NCBI GenBank assembly: GCA_964504195.1
Contig: CAZDDI010000066.1
Span: forward strand, 1 to 21,629
DNA length: 21,629 nt
Source of the DNA: CAZDDI01 sp964504195
Lineage (GTDB): Bacteria; Chloroflexota; Anaerolineae; B4-G1; SLSP01
Reading direction: 5' to 3'
How positions within the stretch are numbered: position 1 is the first letter of the stretch; the number at the start of each line of letters is the position of its first letter. Positions 15,381 through 21,629 of the stretch are shown one piece after another. The notes beneath the pieces were generated by a model, which was not told the origin of the DNA, made no database searches, and was given only the letters and a program-made list of their open reading frames with translations. A program made the position numbers and the translations under genes.

Positions 15381-15413
15381 AGACCTGCCAGGTTTCAAAA
15401 ACCTAGCAGGTCT
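15381..15413 (+). terminator. Hairpin after the HAS-barrel gene, ACCTGCCAGGT family
   Basis: A 14-bp stem with one mismatch (15381-15394 with 15400-15413) has a 5-base loop, eight bases past the stop codon. No U-tract follows on the plus strand, so termination is not assured. It shares AGACCTGCCAGG with the repeats at 6340-6433. Confidence 0.55.
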
Positions 15414-15454
15414 AACCAGCAACAACTGGCGTTCACCAGCAGTTGGATGAAAAT

Positions 15455-15520
15455 GTAGCGCGAACTGTCAGCGCATAGATGCGCCGTTCGCAGCCACGCA
15501 AAGCAGACGCTTCGCGCTAC
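15455..15520. repeat. Inverted repeat GTAGCGCGAA/TTCGCGCTAC
   Basis: The arms at 15455-15464 and 15511-15520 are perfect 10-base reverse complements. The interior holds a second small hairpin (GCGCA/TGCGC near 15471-15484). It lies upstream of the class A PBP gene; function unknown. Confidence 0.65.
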
Positions 15521-15537
15521 GCTGGTTTTGATTTGCC

Positions 15538-15558
15538 ATTCGCAATTCGCAATTCGCC
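15538..15558. repeat. Three tandem copies of the heptamer ATTCGCA
   Basis: ATTCGCA occurs twice, then ATTCGCC, ending seven bases before the AAGGGGGT ribosome site of the PBP gene. It parallels the CACGTTT triplet before nurA in unit length and copy number. Confidence 0.75.
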
Positions 15559-15577
15559 ATTTTCAAGGGGGTAACTT

Positions 15578-18500
15578 ATGCCTACAAACCCAAATGAACC
15601 ACGCAATAGGAACGCTGCCAAGCCCGGCGAAGGCAGCGCAAACCCACCACGCTCTGTACCAACGGTGCGCATCATCCCGGTAGACTCACCCGCAGTGCTA
15701 CCGCCGAGCGAACCGCCCCAACAGCTCACCCCACCCCCGAAGCCAGCACCCCCATCCACACCAACGGTGCGCGTCGTCCCAGTAGAGCCGACTGTGGCAC
15801 TGCAACCGACCGAGCCGACACAACAGTTCACGCCACCAGAGCAGGAACGCACCGTCTTTGTGGCAGCGCAACCGCGCCCTACGTCGCCCGCCACTACCCC
15901 TAGCCCACCACCGCCACCCCGCCCCAATGTGCGTATCCGCTATCCCGAAGACGAACCGACGCGCATGGTACCTATCCAACCGCGCCCTACGCCCCCCGCA
16001 CCCCCACCGGCGGCGGCCGGCCGCCCACAGACCCCACCGCCGCCGCCTGCCGCGCCACCCCGCAAGCGCACGCCCTGGGCCACCGTGCTCCTCTGGATGA
16101 CGCTGTCTGCCGTGGGGTTGTTCTTCGTGGGTTTGGTCGCCCTCACAATTGGCTACATCTACATCGCCTCGGATCTACCACCTGCGGAGCAACTCCGCAG
16201 CCGCCAATTGGATTTCGCCAGCAGCCAGATTTACGACCGCGACGCGCGCCTGCTCTACGAAATCATTGACCCCAGCGCCGGACGCCGCACCTACGTCACC
16301 ATCCACCAAATCTCACCTTACGTCATCCAGGCCACAATAGCCACCGAAGATCGCAACTTCTACAACCACCCCGGCTTCGACCCTTACGCGATGCTCCGCT
16401 CCATCTACTACGCGCTGCAAGAGGGGGATGTCGTCTCCGGAGCCAGCACCATCCCGCAACAAGTAGCGCGCAATATCTTACTCGACCCGGAAGAACGCAC
16501 GCAGCGCACCGCCACACGCAAAATCCGCGAAATCGTACTGGCGACGGAAATCCGGCGGCGGTATGCCCCCGATGAAATTCTGGAAATCTACCTGAACAAC
16601 AACAACTACGGCAACCTGGCCTACGGCATTGATGCCGCTGCGCGCACCTACTTCGGCACCACCGCTGATCGGCTCACGCTCTCCCAGGCCACCTTTCTCG
16701 CCGGGCTGCCGCAATTACCCGGCGTATATGACCCGTTCACCGGCGGGCGTGATGCCGCTTTGCGCCGTCACCAGAACGTGCTTGCATTAACTGTGGAAGC
16801 TGGTTACATCACGCAACAACAGGCCGATGACGCCGCCGCAGAAATGGCCGCCTACGAATTCCCGCGCATCTTCGGCGACCGCATCCCCGCGCCGCATTTC
16901 GTCTTCTATGTGCGGCAGTGGGTGGAGCAAAACCTAGGGCCGGAGCAGCTCTATCGCGGCAGCGGGTTGCGCATCTACACCAGCCTTGATAGCAACTTGC
17001 AAAGCTACGCCGAAGAGGAAGTCGCCAGCGGTGTGGCGCGTCAGGCTAACCTCAACGTAAGCAACGGCGCCCTGGTCGCTATCGAACCGGCCACGGGCTA
17101 TATCCTGGCGATGGTAGGCAGCGCCGATTTCTACAGCGACGTGATTGATGGGCAGGTGAACATCACCACACGCTGCCGGCAACCCGGCTCGGCCATCAAA
17201 CCGCTCACCTACCTGGCCGCCTTCGAACGCGGCTGGACACCCGCCACGGTACTCTGGGACGTGCCCACCACCTACACCGATACTGCGGGCAACATCTACC
17301 AACCAGTCAACTACGACCGCACGTTCCGTGGCCCTACCTCTATCCGCAGCGCGCTGGCAAACTCCTTCAACGTCCCCGCCGTGAAAACGCTGGAATTCGT
17401 TACTGTCAACGGGTTGCTGGAGATGAGCGAGCGCCTGGGCATCACCTCAATCGTCTCGCCACAGCTCGAATGCCCCGATTATCCCTACGCCGCACGCCCG
17501 CTCTACGGGCTGGCGCTCACTCTAGGCGGCGGCGAACTCAAGGCCCTGGAATTGACCGCCGCGTATGCCACCTTCGCCAACAGCGGCATCTATCAGGAAC
17601 CCACCCCCATCCTGTGGATCGAAGATCGCAACGGCAATATCCTGGTGGATAATCGCAATCGCCAGGGGGAACGGGTTATCGCCGCGCAGGACGCCTACCT
17701 GCTCACCGACATCCTCGCTGACACGCAAGCGCGTTGTCTGGCCTTCAGTTGCCCGGGACTACTGGAATTGCCCGGACGCCCTGTCGCAGCCAAAACCGGC
17801 ACTACCAACGATTTCCGGGACGGTTGGACGGTAGGTTACACGCCCGATCTGGCTGTAGGCGTGTGGGTGGGCAACAACGACAACACGCCCATGCAAGGAG
17901 TAGCCGGAGGCGGCGGTGCCGCGCCGATTTGGAACGGCTTTATGACGCGGGCGCTAGCCGGAACGCCGCCGCACCCCTTCCCCAAGCCCTCCGGCATCGT
18001 GGAGCGACAGATCTGCACGCTCTCCGGGGCCGAGCCTTCACCCTACTGTACCGAGCGGCGCACCGAGGTGTTCCGGCTGGAGCAGCTGCCACCCGGCCCG
18101 GAGCGCGACTGGCGGCGCGCCGTGCAAATTGATCTCTACAGCGGGTTGCGTGCCGACGAGACCTGCCAGGCCAATGTCGCCACCCGCGTAATGCTGGTAC
18201 TGGACGAGGTGCAAGACCCCGGCGGGCAAAACTGGCTGCGCGAATGGGCCGGGCAAAACGGGATCGAAATCGCGCCGAGCGATTTCTGCCCCAGTGGACA
18301 GGCCGCGCCGCAAGTCAGCATCAGCAGCCCGCAGGACGGCAGCGATGTCTCAGAACTGGTGCAGGTCTACGGCACGGTCACATTCCCCAATTTCAGCCGA
18401 TACGAAGTGACCTTCGGCGTGGGAGACAATCCCCAAGGCTGGGGCTGGATCAGCGGCCCGCATCTGGCGGAGGTCAATAACGGCTCGCTGGCTATGTGGG

Positions 18501-18865
18501 ACGTAAACGACTTACCGCCAGGGACTTACACACTGCGCATCGTCGCGTACAATACCAGCAACACCCCCTTCGAGGCGCGGGTGCTGGTCAATGTCGTCGG
18601 GCCGACGCCCACACCGACCTTACCCGCCACCGAGACGCCCACCCCCACCCTCACGCCAACGCCGACTACAACGCCTATCTCTACGCCGACGTTTACACCC
18701 ACGCCCACACCCACCCCAACGCCCACACTGACGCCTGCGCCGCCGGCCACCGAGACGCCGACCGAGAACCCGACCGAGACGCCAACATCAACGCCTACCC
18801 AGACACCACTCCCGACGGAGTCGCCGGAGCCTACCGAATCGCCGCCCCCAACGGAAGCACCATAA
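15578..18865 (+). CDS. Class A penicillin-binding protein with Thr-Pro tail
   Basis: 1095 residues. Order: cytoplasmic Pro-rich region (1-163) with a 26-residue unit repeated 34 residues apart (28-53 and 62-87), membrane anchor (about 168-197), GT51 glycosyltransferase (about 225-410) with catalytic E257 (ATEDRNFYNHPG) and GASTIPQQVARN, then transpeptidase (about 470-820) with S538 and K541 (QPGSAIKPLTYL), the SxN motif in ANSFNVPAV and KTGTT from K739. After it come a Cys-containing linker, an Ig-like domain (about 909-1005) and a TPTP/TETP-rich tail (about 1008-1095). It polymerises and cross-links peptidoglycan at the outer face. AAGGGGGT lies five bases before the ATG. The Ig-like domain and tail are additions to the PBP1A core; the tail may span or anchor to the wall and could be glycosylated (inference). 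A strong terminator follows. Confidence 0.95.
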   Translation: MPTNPNEPRNRNAAKPGEGSANPPRSVPTVRIIPVDSPAVLPPSEPPQQLTPPPKPAPPSTPTVRVVPVEPTVALQPTEPTQQFTPPEQERTVFVAAQPRPTSPATTPSPPPPPRPNVRIRYPEDEPTRMVPIQPRPTPPAPPPAAAGRPQTPPPPPAAPPRKRTPWATVLLWMTLSAVGLFFVGLVALTIGYIYIASDLPPAEQLRSRQLDFASSQIYDRDARLLYEIIDPSAGRRTYVTIHQISPYVIQATIATEDRNFYNHPGFDPYAMLRSIYYALQEGDVVSGASTIPQQVARNILLDPEERTQRTATRKIREIVLATEIRRRYAPDEILEIYLNNNNYGNLAYGIDAAARTYFGTTADRLTLSQATFLAGLPQLPGVYDPFTGGRDAALRRHQNVLALTVEAGYITQQQADDAAAEMAAYEFPRIFGDRIPAPHFVFYVRQWVEQNLGPEQLYRGSGLRIYTSLDSNLQSYAEEEVASGVARQANLNVSNGALVAIEPATGYILAMVGSADFYSDVIDGQVNITTRCRQPGSAIKPLTYLAAFERGWTPATVLWDVPTTYTDTAGNIYQPVNYDRTFRGPTSIRSALANSFNVPAVKTLEFVTVNGLLEMSERLGITSIVSPQLECPDYPYAARPLYGLALTLGGGELKALELTAAYATFANSGIYQEPTPILWIEDRNGNILVDNRNRQGERVIAAQDAYLLTDILADTQARCLAFSCPGLLELPGRPVAAKTGTTNDFRDGWTVGYTPDLAVGVWVGNNDNTPMQGVAGGGGAAPIWNGFMTRALAGTPPHPFPKPSGIVERQICTLSGAEPSPYCTERRTEVFRLEQLPPGPERDWRRAVQIDLYSGLRADETCQANVATRVMLVLDEVQDPGGQNWLREWAGQNGIEIAPSDFCPSGQAAPQVSISSPQDGSDVSELVQVYGTVTFPNFSRYEVTFGVGDNPQGWGWISGPHLAEVNNGSLAMWDVNDLPPGTYTLRIVAYNTSNTPFEARVLVNVVGPTPTPTLPATETPTPTLTPTPTTTPISTPTFTPTPTPTPTPTLTPAPPATETPTENPTETPTSTPTQTPLPTESPEPTESPPPTEAP

Positions 18866-18870
18866 AACAC

Positions 18871-18904
18871 AGCCCGGCCAGGTTGCTAGCAACCTGGCCG
18901 GGCT
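18871..18904 (+). terminator. Terminator with perfect 34-bp palindrome after the PBP gene
   Basis: AGCCCGGCCAGGTTGCT is followed directly by its reverse complement (18871-18887 and 18888-18904). ATTTTATG follows on the plus strand and CATAAAACAC precedes it, so it can serve both strands. In RNA the loop would open around the central GCTAGC. Confidence 0.85.
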
Positions 18905-18954
18905 ATTTTATGCAGCCAACACGCGCTGGAACGCGCCACTACTTCCGCCTTTGT

Positions 18955-18971
18955 GAATTTTCGGATAGATT
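18955..18971. repeat. Dispersed repeat GAATTTTCGGATAGATT next to the xseA stop
   Basis: Identical over 17 bases to 198-214. Read on the minus strand it begins two bases after the xseA stop codon. A related GAATTTTCAGATA lies at 438-450 just after the bactofilin stop. Confidence 0.7.
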
Positions 18972-18972
18972 T

Positions 18973-20226
18973 TCACGCCATGCCGCGCGTGCGATGTTCC
19001 TCTTCAATACCCTCAACCACCACCGGCACTTGCCCATCCTGAAGCTGCAAGGTGAGCCAACGGGCAGCATATACACGCCCCGTGGATGAGAGCACGCGCC
19101 CCGTTTTCCGCTCGCGCACGATGGCATACCCGCGCTGGAGCACGCGCTCCGGGTTGAGCGCCTCCAAGCGGTCACGCATCCCCTCCAACTTACGGGCCGC
19201 CAACTCCCGCCGATGTGCCAACGCGGTCTCCAAACGCAGCATGGAGCTATCAAGCCGCTGCCGATTCTCTTGCAACTGGCGCGCGGGAGAAAGATGATCG
19301 AGGCCCTGCCCCACCCGCTCGAGACGCGCCTGCCGTGCCTGGAGCTGCCCCTGCGTCGCCCGCTCCAACGTCGCGGCACGCTGCCAGAGCTGCGCCCGCA
19401 GCTCAGCACGATCCGGCGTTGCCAGCTCCGCCGCCGCCGTGGGCGTGGGCGCACGCAAGTCAGCCGCGAAATCGGCCAGCGAGAAATCTGTCTCGTGCCC
19501 CACCCCGCTCACCACCGGAATCCGCGAATTTGCCACGGCGCGGGCCACGCGCTCATCGTTGAAGGCCCACAGGTCTTCGAGCGAGCCACCGCCACGCACC
19601 AACAACAGCACATCCACATCCTCGCGGGCGTTGAGTGCAGCCAGCGCGGCGGCGATTTGTGGCGGCGCCGCATCCCCTTGCACCGGCGTCGGCGAGAGAA
19701 CGACCTCGGCCAGCGGATAACGCCGACGCAGCACGGTCAACACATCGCGCAAGGCCGCCGTGGTGGGGGATGTGACCACGCCGATGCGCCGAGGAAATGG
19801 CGGCAAGGGGCGTTTGCGCTCCGGCGCAAAGAGACCCTCAGCGCCCAACCGGGCCTTAAGCCGCTCGAATTCGGCAGAGAGCGCGCCGATGCCCGCCGCT
19901 TCAAGATGATCAGCGTAGAGCTGGTACTTGCCGCCCGCCTCGTAGACCCCGAGCCGCCCATGGACGCGCACGCGCTCGCCATCACGGGGCAGGCTACGCA
20001 GCCGTTGCGCCTGCGTGCGCCACATCACGCCCGCCAACTGCGCGCCAGCATCCTTGAGCGTGAAGTAGATGTGCCCGGAGCTGGGCCGGGAGAGGTTGGA
20101 GAGCTCCCCTTCGACCCAAAGATCATGGAAAGGCTCCCGCTCCAGGCGCGCGCGGATTTGCGCGGTGAGTTCGCTCACGGTGTAGGGACGGTCAGCGGTG
20201 GGGAAGAGTTGTGCTTGTTCCCACAT
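18973..20226 (-). CDS. xseA: Exodeoxyribonuclease VII large subunit
   Basis: 417 residues, normal for the family. XseA with small XseB subunits forms a nuclease that degrades single-stranded DNA from both ends into short oligonucleotides. The N-terminal OB fold (about 13-110) has WVEGELSNLSRPSSGHIYFT. The catalytic domain has RRIGVVTSPTTAALRDVL (147-164), RGGGSLEDLWAFNDE (211-225) and SGVGHETDFSLADFAADLRA (240-259). A coiled-coil region (about 270-370) and a C-terminal RGYAIVR beta segment follow. I start at the ATG at 20224-20226, two bases after the stop of the 68-residue membrane protein, so translation is probably coupled; a frame extending to 20352 overlaps that gene and adds 42 residues that do not fit the family. 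No xseB lies downstream, where it is often found, nor anywhere in the window. Confidence 0.95.
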   Translation of the reverse strand: MWEQAQLFPTADRPYTVSELTAQIRARLEREPFHDLWVEGELSNLSRPSSGHIYFTLKDAGAQLAGVMWRTQAQRLRSLPRDGERVRVHGRLGVYEAGGKYQLYADHLEAAGIGALSAEFERLKARLGAEGLFAPERKRPLPPFPRRIGVVTSPTTAALRDVLTVLRRRYPLAEVVLSPTPVQGDAAPPQIAAALAALNAREDVDVLLLVRGGGSLEDLWAFNDERVARAVANSRIPVVSGVGHETDFSLADFAADLRAPTPTAAAELATPDRAELRAQLWQRAATLERATQGQLQARQARLERVGQGLDHLSPARQLQENRQRLDSSMLRLETALAHRRELAARKLEGMRDRLEALNPERVLQRGYAIVRERKTGRVLSSTGRVYAARWLTLQLQDGQVPVVVEGIEEEHRTRGMA

Positions 20227-20228
20227 GG

Positions 20229-20435
20229 CTAAAAGATCAGGCTCAAGGCCGCGATGAATAGCAATCCGCCGCCGATGCTCAGCAGCAAAATTGCGGTAGT
20301 GGCGGGCATCGGGAGCAATGTCAGCCCACCAAAAACACCTATCAGATAGCAAGCCGCGCCAACAATGAAGAGCGGGCGCTCCGCGCCGCGCAGGCGCATA
20401 TCGCGGCGGGTACGGTAAGAACGTCGTCGAGCCAT
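20229..20435 (-). CDS. Small two-helix membrane protein, unknown function
   Basis: 68 residues. A basic N-terminus (MARRRSYRTRRDMRLRG) precedes two hydrophobic helices (about 21-41 and 45-66), giving a hairpin with the basic end in the cytosol. I do not recognise a family. GGAGG lies four bases before the ATG at 20435, which supports this start over the longer frame to 20474. The stop codon is two bases from the xseA start, so it is the first gene of a unit with xseA. A membrane role connected to the exonuclease is not shown by anything but position. Confidence 0.75.
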   Translation of the reverse strand: MARRRSYRTRRDMRLRGAERPLFIVGAACYLIGVFGGLTLLPMPATTAILLLSIGGGLLFIAALSLIF

Positions 20436-20462
20436 AGAACCTCCAAAATCAAAAAAATCTTT

Positions 20463-20587
20463 GCTACCGTACACTTGTAGATTCTTGCCACGAATTCACT
20501 CGAATTAACACGAAAACAATAAGAAATTCGTAAAATTCGTGCTAATTCGTGGCTAAAACTGAATGCGCTTGGAAAATGTACGGTAGC
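20463..20587. repeat. Nested inverted-repeat element (GCTACCGTACA outer arms)
   Basis: Outer arms at 20463-20473 and 20577-20587 are perfect 11-base reverse complements. Inner arms GCCACGAATT at 20487-20496 and its complement at 20544-20553 are perfect over 10 bases. The interior is AT-rich with several ATTCGTG/CACGAAT units, unlike the GC-rich surroundings. It probably is a short palindromic or MITE-like element upstream of the small membrane gene. Confidence 0.75.
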
Positions 20588-20599
20588 CAAAAAAAATCT

Positions 20600-20708
20600 T
20601 AACTACTCAGCCAAGAGGTGGGACGCACTTGTTTTACAGGCAAGACCGTGAGTTTTGTGCTTCCCGCCGCCATTTCAGGCGCAAAAGTGCGTCTCACCTG
20701 AGTAGTTA
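20600..20708. repeat. Second inverted-repeat element with TAACTACTCAG ends
   Basis: TAACTACTCAG (20600-20610) pairs with CTGAGTAGTTA (20698-20708), and GACGCACTT (20622-20630) with AAGTGCGTC (20685-20693). The whole 109 bases could fold into one long hairpin. It ends eight bases before the PHP gene's stop and starts 12 bases after the element at 20463-20587. Confidence 0.75.
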
Positions 20709-20715
20709 CAAAAAA

Positions 20716-21345
20716 TCAGCAAATCTCAAGACCCACTTCACGCGGCGGGAAACAGGGACGGGATGTGCCGGAACGCAGAAGAGCGAGCAGGTCGCCCTCG
20801 TCGTGGGGAGCGCGCGGCAACAGATTGTAGTATTTCCCCAGCACGCGCGAAGTGTGCGCGTCGCTGTTGCTCAGCACGCTCAAGCCCAACCACTCGGCCA
20901 GTTGGGCAATCTGAGCCGCGGCATGGACGGGGGTGTTGAGCGAGTGACCTTCGATGGCGTCGGGCGGGTAGCGCTCCAAATCCAGGCCGATGTAGGGCCG
21001 ATAACGGTACGGATGCGCGAGCGCGAGGAAGCCGCCCCGCGCGCGCACGAAGGCGTGCAGGTGCGGATAGGTCCAATCCTCACGCTCCAGGGCCGGATCG
21101 TATAGCCCCAATACGAGGATATGCTCATTTTCAGTATAGAGGCTGATTTCGATGCCGCTAAAGATGCGCAAGGGGGCATGTTCGGCGTTGAGCTGCGCCA
21201 GATGCTCCGGCGATGTGAAGCGGTTGTGATCGGTGAAAGCCAGGGCATCTAGCCCGCAGGCGTGCGCCCGCGCGATGAGCCGCGCTTCTGGAGAGCGCGC
21301 GCACGGAGAGCGTTCAGCCGTATGAACATGTAAATCAATTTTCAT
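20716..21345 (-). CDS. PHP-domain phosphoesterase
   Basis: 209 residues, essentially one PHP domain (PF02811). The metal-ligand motifs appear in order: DLHVHT (H6, H8), AFTDHN (D39, H40), SGIEIS (E66), ALAHPYR (H111) and SNSDAH (D162, H164). Such stand-alone PHP proteins are metal-dependent phosphoesterases acting on nucleotides, short oligonucleotides or sugar phosphates; the substrate here is not evident. The ATG at 21345 starts the protein at MKIDLHVHT, the usual family start. A GGAG lies 15 bases upstream, which is far, and a TTG at 21366 is a less likely alternative. No partner gene is adjacent: the downstream side holds repeat elements and the upstream side the 86-bp tandem array. Confidence 0.85.
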   Translation of the reverse strand: MKIDLHVHTAERSPCARSPEARLIARAHACGLDALAFTDHNRFTSPEHLAQLNAEHAPLRIFSGIEISLYTENEHILVLGLYDPALEREDWTYPHLHAFVRARGGFLALAHPYRYRPYIGLDLERYPPDAIEGHSLNTPVHAAAQIAQLAEWLGLSVLSNSDAHTSRVLGKYYNLLPRAPHDEGDLLALLRSGTSRPCFPPREVGLEIC

Positions 21346-21373
21346 AAAAAACGTGATAGCCTCCAAATCTTGT

Positions 21374-21629
21374 GGCCTTCGACAGGCTCAGGCACCGGCC
21401 TTCGACAGGCTCAGACACCACGAGCGTACCCTGAGCCTGCCGAAGGGAATGCTCGCACCGGCCTTCGGCAGGCTCAGGCACCGGCCTTCGACAGGCTCAG
21501 ACACCACGAGCGTACCCTGAGCCTGCCGAAGGGAATGCTCGCACCGGCCTTCGGCAGGCTCAGGCACCGGCCTTCGACAGGCTCAGACACCACGAGCGTA
21601 CCCTGAGCCTGCCGAAGGGAATGCTCGCA
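21374..21629. repeat. 86-bp tandem repeat array, TTCGACAGGCTCAG family
   Basis: Units start at 21397, 21483 and 21569 (the last cut off by the window edge), with a partial 23-base unit at 21374-21396. The visible copies are identical. Each unit holds an inverted pair (21399-21414 with 21431-21446 in the first copy) plus a third arm, CCTTCGGCAGGCTCAGG. It is the same core as the single palindrome at 44-102. Contiguous identical units without unique spacers rule out CRISPR. Confidence 0.95.

Noticed and set aside
18496..19089. 197-codon plus-strand frame crossing the end of the PBP gene
   Set aside because: It is a shifted reading of the Thr-Pro tail repeats and runs through the terminator palindrome.
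19213..20232. 339-codon open frame on the plus strand
   Set aside because: It lies wholly antisense to xseA, which has all family motifs; the frame has no recognisable domain and arises from high GC.
20227..20352. 42-residue N-terminal extension of XseA
   Set aside because: It overlaps the small membrane gene and does not match the family; the ATG at 20226 sits two bases after that gene's stop.
21370..21606. 78-codon frame at the right edge
   Set aside because: It is a translation of the 86-bp tandem repeat and has no independent coding evidence.
21374..21629. Possible CRISPR array at the right edge
   Set aside because: The units are contiguous 86-bp identical copies with internal palindromes and no unique spacers, and no cas genes are present.

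Overview
The window looks like chromosomal DNA of a GC-rich bacterium, most likely a member of the Chloroflexota (Anaerolineae or a relative). This assignment is an inference from the combination of genes: a DUF2723-type membrane protein with a large exterior domain, a DUF4446 protein, a bactofilin, a penicillin-binding protein with a long Thr-Pro tail, a V4R plus Roadblock pair, a bacterial NurA, and many short palindromic intergenic repeats. I see no rRNA, tRNA, CRISPR array, transposase or phage gene.

Layout. (1) 1-455 is a gene-free, repeat-rich stretch with a strong minus-strand terminator. (2) 456-3981 (minus) is a probable three-gene operon: a DUF2723-like polytopic membrane protein, then DUF4446, then a bactofilin. 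Its promoter is predicted at 4061-4088 and its terminator at 309-336. (3) 4210-6282 (plus) encodes a membrane-anchored or secreted zinc metalloprotease, divergent from that operon. (4) 6464-7294 (plus) is glutamate racemase, convergent with a translationally coupled minus-strand pair, Roadblock/LC7 then V4R (8332-7334). (5) 8639-9373 (plus) is serine O-acetyltransferase with a cysteine-rich N-terminus and a near-consensus promoter. (6) 9401-10648 (minus) is a soluble GAF histidine kinase. (7) 10887-13259 (minus) is a subtilase with two membrane anchors and two C-terminal zinc ribbons. (8) 13515-15373 (plus) holds a NurA nuclease and a small protein resembling the HAS-barrel of HerA, with no HerA ATPase. 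(9) 15578-18865 (plus) is a class A penicillin-binding protein ending in a perfect 34-bp palindromic terminator. (10) 18973-20435 (minus) holds the exonuclease VII large subunit and a 68-residue membrane protein just upstream. (11) 20716-21345 (minus) is a PHP-domain phosphoesterase. (12) 21374-21629 is an 86-bp tandem repeat running off the window.

Functional threads: cell wall and envelope (glutamate racemase, class A PBP, bactofilin, DUF2723 protein), extracellular proteolysis (two anchored proteases), DNA processing (NurA/HAS-barrel pair, XseA), signalling (GAF kinase, Roadblock/V4R) and cysteine synthesis. The intergenic gaps are crowded with several distinct inverted-repeat families, many sitting directly after stop codons or next to promoters.

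The most interesting items are the NurA/HAS-barrel pair without a motor, the subtilase that ends in cytosolic zinc ribbons, the Roadblock/V4R pair without a GTPase, the Cys-rich extension of CysE, and the dispersed repeat families.
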